Assembly: GCA_002839535.1 (NCBI GenBank)
Contig: PGYF01000073.1
Location: 2,624-7,919, forward strand
Length of the DNA: 5,296 bases
Reading direction: 5' to 3'
Source of the DNA: Nitrospira bacterium HGW-Nitrospira-1
GTDB taxonomy: Bacteria; Nitrospirota; Thermodesulfovibrionia; Thermodesulfovibrionales; UBA6898
Shown in pieces: positions 1 through 5,279 of this stretch. A program made the position numbers and the translations under genes. The notes under the pieces are model-generated. The model worked only from the letters and a program-made list of their open reading frames with translations. It had not been told where the DNA came from and ran no database searches. How positions within the stretch are numbered: the stretch's first letter is position 1; every line of letters starts with the position of its first letter.

Positions 1-23
1 TAAATTTGTTTTGACTTTTGACG

Positions 24-44
24 CCCTGTGCTCTTGGCACAGGG
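24..44. repeat. Perfect hairpin next to the 40-bp repeat
   Basis: An 8-bp perfect stem (CCCTGTGC at 24-31, GCACAGGG at 37-44) encloses a 5-nt loop. It ends exactly where the first copy of the 40-bp direct repeat begins. No T-tract follows on either strand, so it is not a convincing intrinsic terminator. No gene is seen in 1-126. Confidence 0.6.
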
Positions 45-84
45 ATGAATTGCTTCCTAATTTGTGTCATTGCCCGACCCCCCT
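45..84 (+). repeat. 40-bp direct repeat, copy 1
   Basis: These 40 bases recur without a mismatch at 5164-5203 in the same orientation, 5119 bp away. The match starts with ATGAATTGCTTCC and ends with CGACCCCCCT, and it breaks off at both edges (G versus A on the left, C versus G on the right). Its second half contains the start of a GTCATTGCCCGA palindromic element, so it is part of a dispersed repeat and not coding sequence. Confidence 0.85.
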
Positions 85-113
85 CCGTCATTGCCCGACT
101 TGATCGGGCAATC
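66..113. repeat. REP-like palindromic element
   Basis: The 12-mer GTCATTGCCCGA occurs twice (66-77 and 87-98), 21 bp apart. The second copy opens a perfect hairpin: ATTGCCCGA at 90-98 pairs with TCGGGCAAT at 104-112 across a 5-nt loop. Related palindromes lie at 5184-5279 and, in diverged form, at 4494-4597. Such GTCATTGC-type elements are known as abundant intergenic repeats in several bacterial groups. It lies just downstream of the tRNA-Ser gene. Confidence 0.7.
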
Positions 114-126
114 CAGAAAAAGAAAC

Positions 127-216
127 TGGCGGAGAGAGAGGGATTTGAACCCTCGGTGAGTTTTACCCCACACACGATTTCCAGTCGTGCGCCTTCAGCC
201 GCTCGGCCATCTCTCC
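127..216 (-). tRNA. tRNA-Ser, anticodon GGA
   Basis: On the minus strand a complete type II tRNA folds. The acceptor stem is GGAGAGA (216-210) with TCTCTCC (137-131), the discriminator base is G at 130, and the CCA end is genome-encoded at 127-129. The anticodon stem CACGA/TCGTG frames the loop CTGGAAA, giving anticodon GGA at 180-182, which reads UCC and UCU serine codons. A long variable arm with a 5-bp stem (GTGGG/CTCAC) is diagnostic for serine, and the T arm is GAGGG-TTCAAAT-CCCTC. It lies 118 bp downstream of the kinase gene on the same strand. Confidence 0.97.
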
Positions 217-232
217 GGAGAAAAGTAAAAAA

Positions 233-261
233 GTTTAACTGATAAAACCGGATTAAATCAA
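233..261 (-). promoter_or_regulatory. Possible promoter for tRNA-Ser
   Basis: On the minus strand, TTGATT (261-256) and TTAAAC (238-233) are separated by 17 bp. They would start transcription a few bases upstream of the mature tRNA-Ser 5' end. The -35 match is fair, but the -10 box matches the TATAAT consensus at only three positions. The tRNA could also be reached by read-through from the kinase gene. Confidence 0.25.
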
Positions 262-334
262 CTTGCGATCTCTGATTGTTACGCCAATAATTATTCGTTC
301 GAAAATTGCATTTTTGGGGTTCAGTAAAAACAGT

Positions 335-2914
335 TTATTTATGGAAGATAACTTTCCGAAGGACACTGGAGAGGTCTTTGACCCGGTAAGGTTTGGTGAG
401 TACCCCTGAAAAACCGTATTGCCGGTAATTAGCCATGATCGCATCGTCCGAATAACCGCTCGAGACAATAGCCTTCACGCCGGCGTCGAATTCGAGCAGG
501 TTTCTTATGGTTTCTTTTCCTCCCATACCACCGGGTATTGTTAAGTCAAGTATTACTGCATCAAAGGGCTCGTCTGAATTTTTTGCAGTTTTATATTTCT
601 CAATGGCCTCGTTTCCTTCAGCAGCGCCGACTCCTTTGTACCCTATCTGTTTCAGCATTTCACCGGCAGTAAGCCTGATCATCTCATCATCATCCATGAG
701 GAGTATCTTCCCCCTGCCTTTTTCTGGAGACGGTTTTTCAACATCAAGCGGATTAAGCTCAATTTTTCCCAGGCAGGCAGGCAGATAGACAGAAAAGGTT
801 GTTCCTTTACCAAAGTCGGATGCGACCTCTATGAGCCCATCGTGCCTTTTCATTATGGAATACGTTGAGGCGAGCCCAAGTCCGCTTCCTGTATGCTTTG
901 TCGTGAAATAAGGTTCGAATATTCTTTGCAGGTATTCTTTTGGTATCCCGCTGCCGGTATCCTTAATGGTTACTTTCACATATCTCCCCTGTTTCAGTTC
1001 AGGATGGTCATATCCTATAACAATATTCCCGGCGCTAATATGTATTTGTCCCCCCTCGGGCATTGCATGGACTGCATTCAAAACAATATTATTAATGACC
1101 TGGCTTATCTGCCCAGGGTCAATCTCGACTTTCCAGAGGTCATCAGGAAGGTCAAAACTACACCGGATGTTTGAACCTCTAAGGGCAAAGTCAGCGGAAT
1201 CCCTTGTGAGTTCGATTATCGAGGCGGCCTTTTTAATGGGCGCCCCGCCCTTTGAGAAGGTGAGAAGCTGATAAGCCAGTTCTGTTGCCATTGCTATTGC
1301 CTTTTCCGCCCGTGACAGACTTTCGTGCGCCTTGTCGTTGGGATCCAATTCCATTGTCGCCAGCTCAACATTTCCCATGATGGCGCTCAGCAGGTTATTG
1401 AAATCATGCGCAAGGCCTCCGGCAAGCACACCTACTGACTCGATCTTTTCCGCCTTTAAAAGTTTTTCTTCGGTATTTCTTTTTTCCGTGACGTCCTGGA
1501 ATACGAGCACGGTCCCGATTATATTGCTTTGTCTGTCAATTATGGGCGAGACGCTGTATGATATGAGCCGTTCTGTTTCGTCGCGGGCAGCCAGCAGGGT
1601 ATTATGGGCTGAGAGAGTAATTGTCTGTCTGCTTTTGAGCAAGGTCGAAACGGGATTTTCTTTGATTGTGCGCGAAGTTTCCTCTATCAGATGGAGAACT
1701 TCTGTTATCGGCCTCCCATTTGCCTGTTCCTGGGACCAGCCTGTCAGAGCCTCGGATATTTTGTTCATTAAGACAACGTTCCCATCCGTATCCGTGGCAA
1801 TCACTCCATCGCCGATAGAGCGCAATGTTACTGCAAGCCGTTCTTTCTCCGAGGAGAGTAGTTCTTCTGCTTTCTTGCGTTCTGTTATATCGCGGAATAT
1901 GCCCCGTGTTCCGACGAGTTTTCCCTCTGAAAAAACTGTGCCGATGTTTCCTTCCACGTTTATCGTTCTGCCGCTCTTTGTAATGAATATTGTCTCAACA
2001 CGTCCGGATTTTTCTCCGAATACAACACTTTTAAAGGCCTGCCCGCATTCACTGCAATCAGGATGTATGACGTCGAATACGGAAATGTTTGGGATATCCT
2101 CTTGGGCATACTCGAGGACCTCCCTCCATGCGCGGTTTACATACTGGATGGAACCGTCGGGGGCAATGCTCTGTATCATGTCGTTTGCGTTTTCGAAAAG
2201 GTCCCTGTATTTTTCCTCACTCTGCCTGAGCGCCTGTTCCATCCGAATATGTTCGGTAATGTCCAAATACAGGAGGATCAAACTCGGAACTTCTCCGTTG
2301 TTGTGGTTAATCGGGGCACAGACAATGTCGTAGTAACGGTTGTTTATGACCCACCCTGTCAGGCGCAGGGTTTTTCCTGACTGAAATACCTTTCTGAAGG
2401 GACACTCTGCAAGGGGGTTTTGGAAATTGCAGATTGTCTCATAGCAGGGCTGTCCGAGAAAAATTGTTTTATCTTTGAAAAAATATTCTCCGAGTTTTGT
2501 GTTGAACGCGAGGATTTTCATTTCTTTGTTGATAACGAGAATGCCTGCTCCGGCGGAGTCGAATATCGCGGTTATCTCCTGGTTGGCGTTTTTAAGCTTT
2601 TCATTGGTTTTGTGGAGGTGTTTTAATATCTGGACGAATGAATTACTGATTATCCCTATGGGGTCTGTTTCTATCAGTGTTGTGTTATCCAACTCCTCGG
2701 GTTTCAGGGGTGTGGTCCCCATTACGGTTAAAAGCTGGTCAATTTTATTCCTGAGATACTGAATTGCAGCCGAATATTTACTGCTCAGTTCGATATTTTC
2801 CCTTGCGAGTTGCTCAATAGTATCTTTCAAGGAAAGATAATCAGGGGACAGCTCTGACGAGGGCTTGCCGGCCCTGGAATTTATCGAAGGTTTTTTATCT
2901 CTTTCCGAATTCAC
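335..2914 (-). CDS. PAS-domain hybrid sensor histidine kinase with C-terminal receiver
   Basis: An 859-residue cytosolic hybrid sensor kinase with no signal peptide or membrane segment. In order: a charged N-terminus with predicted coiled coil (about 25-115); PAS1 (about 112-222); PAS2 (about 232-347); PAS3 (about 358-478); HisKA with phospho-acceptor H503 in GGLAHDFNNLL; HATPase with N box (N613 in NNIVLNAVHAM), G1 box DTGSGIP (D652), F box IFEPYFTTK and G2 box GSGLGLAS; and a receiver (about 736-857) with acidic cluster D741-D743, phospho-acceptor D790, S818/S819 and K841. All catalytic boxes look intact. PAS1 has cysteines C157, C162 and C171, and PAS2 has a CSEC motif (C287, C290). The start is GTG, preceded by AGG at 7 nt; the next in-frame Met is residue 65, which would cut into the coiled coil. 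It follows the tusA-like gene by 43 bp, so it is probably in the same operon. The receiver has no attached output domain, so signal probably passes to a separate phosphotransfer protein or regulator outside the window. The cue is unknown; a sulfur or redox signal is inferred from context only. Confidence 0.95.
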   Translation of the reverse strand: MNSERDKKPSINSRAGKPSSELSPDYLSLKDTIEQLARENIELSSKYSAAIQYLRNKIDQLLTVMGTTPLKPEELDNTTLIETDPIGIISNSFVQILKHLHKTNEKLKNANQEITAIFDSAGAGILVINKEMKILAFNTKLGEYFFKDKTIFLGQPCYETICNFQNPLAECPFRKVFQSGKTLRLTGWVINNRYYDIVCAPINHNNGEVPSLILLYLDITEHIRMEQALRQSEEKYRDLFENANDMIQSIAPDGSIQYVNRAWREVLEYAQEDIPNISVFDVIHPDCSECGQAFKSVVFGEKSGRVETIFITKSGRTINVEGNIGTVFSEGKLVGTRGIFRDITERKKAEELLSSEKERLAVTLRSIGDGVIATDTDGNVVLMNKISEALTGWSQEQANGRPITEVLHLIEETSRTIKENPVSTLLKSRQTITLSAHNTLLAARDETERLISYSVSPIIDRQSNIIGTVLVFQDVTEKRNTEEKLLKAEKIESVGVLAGGLAHDFNNLLSAIMGNVELATMELDPNDKAHESLSRAEKAIAMATELAYQLLTFSKGGAPIKKAASIIELTRDSADFALRGSNIRCSFDLPDDLWKVEIDPGQISQVINNIVLNAVHAMPEGGQIHISAGNIVIGYDHPELKQGRYVKVTIKDTGSGIPKEYLQRIFEPYFTTKHTGSGLGLASTYSIMKRHDGLIEVASDFGKGTTFSVYLPACLGKIELNPLDVEKPSPEKGRGKILLMDDDEMIRLTAGEMLKQIGYKGVGAAEGNEAIEKYKTAKNSDEPFDAVILDLTIPGGMGGKETIRNLLEFDAGVKAIVSSGYSDDAIMANYRQYGFSGVLTKPYRVKDLSSVLRKVIFHK

Positions 2915-2957
2915 GTATTAACCTGGCGATCTTGAAAGATAATAAAGAATAAGAACA

Positions 2958-3197
2958 TTATTCCTCACTACCTATTTCAACAAGATAATAGCCTTCTTTT
3001 TTCGTGACAGTAGTCTTATACCCCATATTGGCAGCTGATTCAGGAATAGTGCCCATCGAATCTCTGTTGTCTGTTTTGAAGGCGAGTTTTACCGTACCGT
3101 CAGTTATTTGCCGGCTGTGATCATTTATTGCCTTCAGGGCAGTCAAAAGCGTAGAAGGACAAATCTGTCCGCGAATATCAAACTCTATAATGTTCAA
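2958..3197 (-). CDS. TusA/YeeD-family sulfur carrier protein
   Basis: A 79-residue soluble protein of the TusA (SirA-like) family, which carries sulfur as a persulfide on one conserved cysteine. The N-terminal signature is present as DIRGQICPSTLL with C13, the only cysteine. The usual CPxP reads CPST here, so the second proline is replaced by threonine. The central TDNRDSMGTIPESAANMGY segment matches the family pattern (TD, then IP, then a helix ending in GY/GH). The length suits a stand-alone TusA or YeeD, not the longer YedF fusion. The start is TTG, overlapping the transporter stop in TTGA. Coupling to a YeeE/YedE transporter is the known thiosulfate-uptake arrangement (TsuA/TsuB), so it probably handles the imported sulfur. 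A selenium role, as proposed for some YedE/YedF pairs, cannot be excluded, but no selenium genes are visible. Confidence 0.9.
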   Translation of the reverse strand: MNIIEFDIRGQICPSTLLTALKAINDHSRQITDGTVKLAFKTDNRDSMGTIPESAANMGYKTTVTKKEGYYLVEIGSEE

Positions 3198-4342
3198 ATA
3201 TGAACCTCTCCTTTGCCGATCTCTTCATCATTTTTTAATACCATATGCACAAGCATTTTACTCCCTAACCATGCTCCCGGAACCAATCCGGCAAGAAAAA
3301 GAATGCTCTGACCTGTTAAAATCGGGAGTCCGCCCAAAAGATGTGTAACATTACATCCCAGAGATAAACGGGCTGACAGTCCCATAAGGACGCCGCCTGT
3401 GAATGCAGATATATATTGTCTGTACGGGACATTATAGTAAATCCTGAATTCTCTCAGCAAGACAGCGGAACAGGCGCTCCCAAACACAATTCCTATTATT
3501 ATCGGCAGTTCCATTACTGAAACAGCATCAAACCAGGGGCCGCTCCCGCCCTGCATATGAATATTCGTCAGAGGGTGCATATAATTAATGGGGGTTGCCT
3601 TAAAAAAAGGCAGCCCCTCTACATGACCTCTAAAAAAAATCCCCTCAATGTAAGCGCCCAATTTTGCATAGCCGTTTGTTACCCCTATGGGCTTTCCAAC
3701 CACAACATAAGCGACGACTCCGATAAATGCCAAACAGACTGCCGCCTTCCATGGCTGGAAATATCCTTCCGCATTTGAAGGGCGTACCAGTTTGCCGTCT
3801 CTTAGCCATCTGATTATAAAAAACCCTCCTGCTGCCGCAGTTGCGGAAATCACTATCAGAGGGTCTGCGCCGAGCATCTGTGGAATCGTTATCCTGCCCT
3901 GAAAGAAAGTTGTCTGTTTAATGAAAGCCGCACAGTACGGATGTATTTCAGCATAAAGCAGGCAGCCGGATATAATCCCTGTAAATGCGATAAGGCTTAA
4001 AAAATTGCCTGACCCCATTTTGTAAAGCGTGGCTGTAGGACATCCGCCTGCCAAAATCATTCCTATACCGAACAAAGCGCCGCCAATGACAGCGGACAAG
4101 GAAGGAGAACCCGTAGGCGGAAAAGGATAGAGCACAAGCCCCGACTGTCTGGCCAACTCAAAAAGTATTATGTTTGACACTACAAGCAAAACCAGCGTGC
4201 GCAGCATAAACGTGTGTTTAAAAAGAAAAAGGTCGCGGAACATCCCTGCTATGCAATAGTCTGAACGGTGCATTATAATGCCCGCAAGATATCCCAGCAG
4301 CAGGCTGATAAGCATGATCACAAGGTAAGGGGGAACAGTCAT
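3194..4342 (-). CDS. YeeE/YedE-family sulfur (thiosulfate) transporter
   Basis: A 382-residue inner-membrane protein of the YeeE/YedE (Sulf_transp) family, whose characterised member TsuA imports thiosulfate through a relay of conserved cysteines. It is strongly hydrophobic, with about nine or more membrane-embedded segments. Two inverted-repeat-like halves show the family signatures: GGALFGIGMILAGGCPT (C101) and GGVLMGLSARLSLGCNVTH (C330). The N-terminal RSDYCIAG supplies C30. By position and motif these three cysteines probably correspond to the three functional ones in TsuA. The conserved KPIGVTNG segment lies near 217-224. The ATG start has AGAGG 8 nt upstream (4351-4355), a good ribosome site. 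It is the first gene of the transporter, tusA-like, kinase set, and its last codons overlap the next gene by 4 bp. Substrate could be thiosulfate, another sulfur species or selenium; thiosulfate is the best guess from the pairing. Confidence 0.92.
   Translation of the reverse strand: MTVPPYLVIMLISLLLGYLAGIIMHRSDYCIAGMFRDLFLFKHTFMLRTLVLLVVSNIILFELARQSGLVLYPFPPTGSPSLSAVIGGALFGIGMILAGGCPTATLYKMGSGNFLSLIAFTGIISGCLLYAEIHPYCAAFIKQTTFFQGRITIPQMLGADPLIVISATAAAGGFFIIRWLRDGKLVRPSNAEGYFQPWKAAVCLAFIGVVAYVVVGKPIGVTNGYAKLGAYIEGIFFRGHVEGLPFFKATPINYMHPLTNIHMQGGSGPWFDAVSVMELPIIIGIVFGSACSAVLLREFRIYYNVPYRQYISAFTGGVLMGLSARLSLGCNVTHLLGGLPILTGQSILFLAGLVPGAWLGSKMLVHMVLKNDEEIGKGEVHI
3205..3210 (-). promoter_or_regulatory. 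Ribosome binding site fixing the TTG start of the tusA-like gene
   Basis: GAGAGG on the minus strand lies 7 nt before TTG at 3197-3195. No ATG or GTG is present in frame nearby, and translation from this TTG gives the complete TusA N-terminus. The site lies inside the last codons of the transporter, which suggests coupled translation. Confidence 0.7.
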
Positions 4343-4406
4343 AATTAGAACCTCTTTTTGCCTGTAACTCTGACAGTAAAGTCAATAAGCAGCAACCTAC
4401 CCAAAT

Positions 4407-4436
4407 ATTATTGCACTAACAATTGAGAAATTGCAA
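4407..4436 (-). promoter_or_regulatory. Candidate promoter of the transporter/tusA-like/kinase operon
   Basis: On the minus strand, TTGCAA (4436-4431) and AATAAT (4412-4407) are 18 bp apart, about 65 bp before the transporter start. The spacer carries the small palindrome CAATT-GAGA-AATTG (4420-4433). A wider TTGCA...TGCAA pair (4411-4415 and 4432-4436) overlaps the -35 box and could be an operator. The match to a housekeeping promoter is only moderate. Confidence 0.3.
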
Positions 4437-4454
4437 CGGGGGGGTATCATTTTT

Positions 4455-4617
4455 GAAAAATAGAGATAGACTTGCTAATGCATTGAATTTTCTGTCATTG
4501 CGAGAACCCGAAGGGTTCGTGGCAATCTTATGGGGAAAAGGCGAGATTCCTCCCCTTCGCTTTGCTCAGGGCTTTGGCTCACTATCTCGGAATGACAATT
4601 TTCTATCTCTATTTTTC
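4455..4617. mobile_element. MITE-like repeat element with 16-bp perfect inverted ends
   Basis: GAAAAATAGAGATAGA (4455-4470) is the exact reverse complement of 4602-4617. Inside lies a second, imperfect inverted pair, TGTCATTGCGAG (4493-4504) and CTCGGAATGACA (4586-4597, 11 of 12 matching), plus a small GAACCC-GAA-GGGTTC hairpin (4504-4518). The 163-bp unit has no believable gene, and its inner part resembles the common GTCATTGCGAG...GGCAATCT dispersed elements. This suggests a non-autonomous mobile repeat, possibly one element nested in another. No obvious target duplication flanks it. It sits between the divergent transporter operon and the tRNA genes. Confidence 0.6.
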
Positions 4618-4633
4618 GGGCCTCCCATTTCAG

Positions 4634-4663
4634 TTTACAAACTACACTGTTTTATGATATAAA
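4634..4663 (+). promoter_or_regulatory. Promoter for tRNA-Gln (and probably tRNA-Glu)
   Basis: TTTACA (4634-4639) and TATAAA (4658-4663) are 18 bp apart. A TG at 4655-4656 makes an extended -10 element (TGATATAAA). The -10 box ends 10 bp before the mature tRNA-Gln, so the transcript would have a very short leader. No separate good promoter is seen before tRNA-Glu, which suggests co-transcription. Confidence 0.55.
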
Positions 4664-4673
4664 TTTATTCATT

Positions 4674-4747
4674 TGGGGAGTCGTCCAAGGGCAAGACGGC
4701 AGATTCTGGATCTGCTTATAGGGGTTCGAATCCTCTCTCCCCAGCCA
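4674..4747 (+). tRNA. tRNA-Gln, anticodon CTG
   Basis: A complete cloverleaf. The acceptor stem is TGGGGAG (4674-4680) with CTCCCCA (4737-4743), the discriminator is G4744, and CCA is encoded at 4745-4747. The anticodon stem GCAGA/TCTGC holds loop TTCTGGA with anticodon CTG at 4706-4708, which reads CAG. The T arm contains GGTTCGAATCC. A CTG tRNA is normally an extra isoacceptor alongside TTG, which is not in this window. Confidence 0.97.
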
Positions 4748-4759
4748 ATTTCGTAAAGT

Positions 4760-4833
4760 GTGATGAGTGATGGGTCATGAGTAAAGGCACTCAGAAATAC
4801 TTCACTGATCACGCATAACTCATTACGCATCAC
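4760..4833. repeat. Imperfect inverted repeat between the two tRNA genes
   Basis: The arm at 4760-4784 and the reverse complement of 4809-4833 match at 19 of 25 positions. Both arms are built from GTGATG/GTAATG/GAGT-like near-repeats, and the loop is 24 nt. It fills most of the 95-bp spacer between tRNA-Gln and tRNA-Glu and would form a large hairpin in a joint transcript. It could be a dispersed palindromic repeat or a processing structure; the T-run after it (4836-4840) is too close to tRNA-Glu to be a clear terminator. Confidence 0.6.
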
Positions 4834-4842
4834 GGTTTTTAA

Positions 4843-4918
4843 GGTCCCATCGTCTAGAGGCCTAGGACGTGGCCCTCTCAAGGCTAAAACACGGGTTCGA
4901 CTCCCGTTGGGACCACCA
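4843..4918 (+). tRNA. tRNA-Glu, anticodon CTC
   Basis: A complete cloverleaf. The acceptor stem is GGTCCCA (4843-4849) with TGGGACC (4908-4914), the discriminator is A4915, and CCA is encoded at 4916-4918. The anticodon stem TGGCC/GGCTA (one G-T pair) holds loop CTCTCAA with anticodon CTC at 4877-4879, which reads GAG. The T arm is ACGGG-TTCGACT-CCCGT. It follows tRNA-Gln by 95 bp, likely in one transcript. Confidence 0.96.
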
Positions 4919-4933
4919 AATTCTTCCTGAAAA

Positions 4934-5068
4934 TCAATAAGTTACCCGGAGGCCTTCGCCTCGCTGTTTTCGGCCGTGAAGAAAACGTGACGAAGAACCT
5001 TCAGCCTCGAAGCGAATCACCGCTTGCCTCCTGCAGCAGTCCGATCGAAAGCGTCTTTTCCACGACAT
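4934..5068 (-). other. Possible 44-codon ORF or degenerate repeat remnant
   Basis: ATG at 5068 opens a 44-residue frame ending in TGA at 4934, with a strong GGAGGGAGG ribosome-site-like sequence 6 nt upstream. The product is very arginine-rich (10 of 44) with no recognisable domain. Another minus-strand frame across the same bases gives more protein-like text (KAFTEGGLECRGKDAFDR, then after a stop FASRLKVLRHVFFTAENSEA). This looks like a decayed coding fragment or a translated dispersed repeat. I do not assign a function; the 4919-5132 stretch otherwise shows no gene. Confidence 0.25.
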
Positions 5069-5132
5069 TCAAGTCCTCCCTCCGTGAATGCCTTGATTGT
5101 TTCCTATAGAAATATTACTTTTGGCAAACTTG

Positions 5133-5162
5133 GGAGGCGACACCGTGTCGCTCCGGCTTTTT
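5133..5162 (+). terminator. Terminator-like hairpin
   Basis: GGAG plus CGACAC (5133-5143, one G bulged) pairs with GTGTCG plus CTCC (5145-5154). After GGC comes TTTTT (5158-5162). The real loop would be 3-5 nt, because the central pairs are too tight to close. It lies 214 bp beyond tRNA-Glu and could end that transcript. It directly precedes the second 40-bp repeat copy, so it may instead belong to the repeat. Confidence 0.5.
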
Positions 5163-5163
5163 A

Positions 5164-5203
5164 ATGAATTGCTTCCTAATTTGTGTCATTGCCCGACCCC
5201 CCT
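5164..5203 (+). repeat. 40-bp direct repeat, copy 2
   Basis: Identical over 40 bp to 45-84, in the same orientation. Like copy 1, it is immediately preceded by a hairpin and runs into a GTCATTGCCCGA palindromic element. Confidence 0.85.
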
Positions 5204-5279
5204 GATCAAGTCAGAGGGCATGCTTGATCGGGGAATCCATACCCTATCCTGGATTGTCCGGTCAAGCCGGACAATGACA
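5184..5279. repeat. REP-like composite palindromic element
   Basis: The ends TGTCATTGCCCGA (5184-5196) and CCGGACAATGACA (5267-5279) are inverted copies with 11 of 13 matches. Inside are two perfect hairpins: GATCAAG/CTTGATC (5204-5210 with 5223-5229), and ATTGTCCGG/CCGGACAAT (5253-5261 with 5267-5275, 5-nt loop). The second has the same geometry as the palindrome at 90-112. No coding content is seen from here to the window end. Confidence 0.65.

Noticed and set aside
36..54. Sigma-54-like TTGGCAC...TTGC pair
   Set aside because: The GG and GC elements are too far apart for a -24/-12 promoter, and no gene follows in the right direction.
66..98. CRISPR-like repeat pair (12-mer at 21-bp spacing)
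   Set aside because: There are only two copies, the repeat is too short, and they belong to a palindromic element; no array or cas gene is present.
18..242. Plus-strand open frame of 74 codons at the left edge
   Set aside because: It runs through the 40-bp repeat, the REP-like palindrome and the antisense of tRNA-Ser; the readable VIARLDRAIQ is a translated palindromic repeat, not a gene.
1332..2333. Long plus-strand open frame of 333 codons opposite the kinase gene
   Set aside because: It is antisense to intact PAS and HisKA coding sequence, is Ser-rich with no recognisable domain, and has no operon context. It is a shadow of the kinase.
3194..4342. Selenium-linked YedE role
   Set aside because: No selD, selenium-related gene or YedF-type fusion is visible; the short stand-alone TusA-like partner fits the thiosulfate-type pair better. 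Not excluded outright.
4423..4662. Plus-strand open frame of 79 codons before tRNA-Gln
   Set aside because: It is almost entirely the MITE-like repeat and its flanks, with no protein-like features.
4669..4881. Minus-strand open frame of 70 codons
   Set aside because: It is antisense to tRNA-Gln and most of tRNA-Glu.
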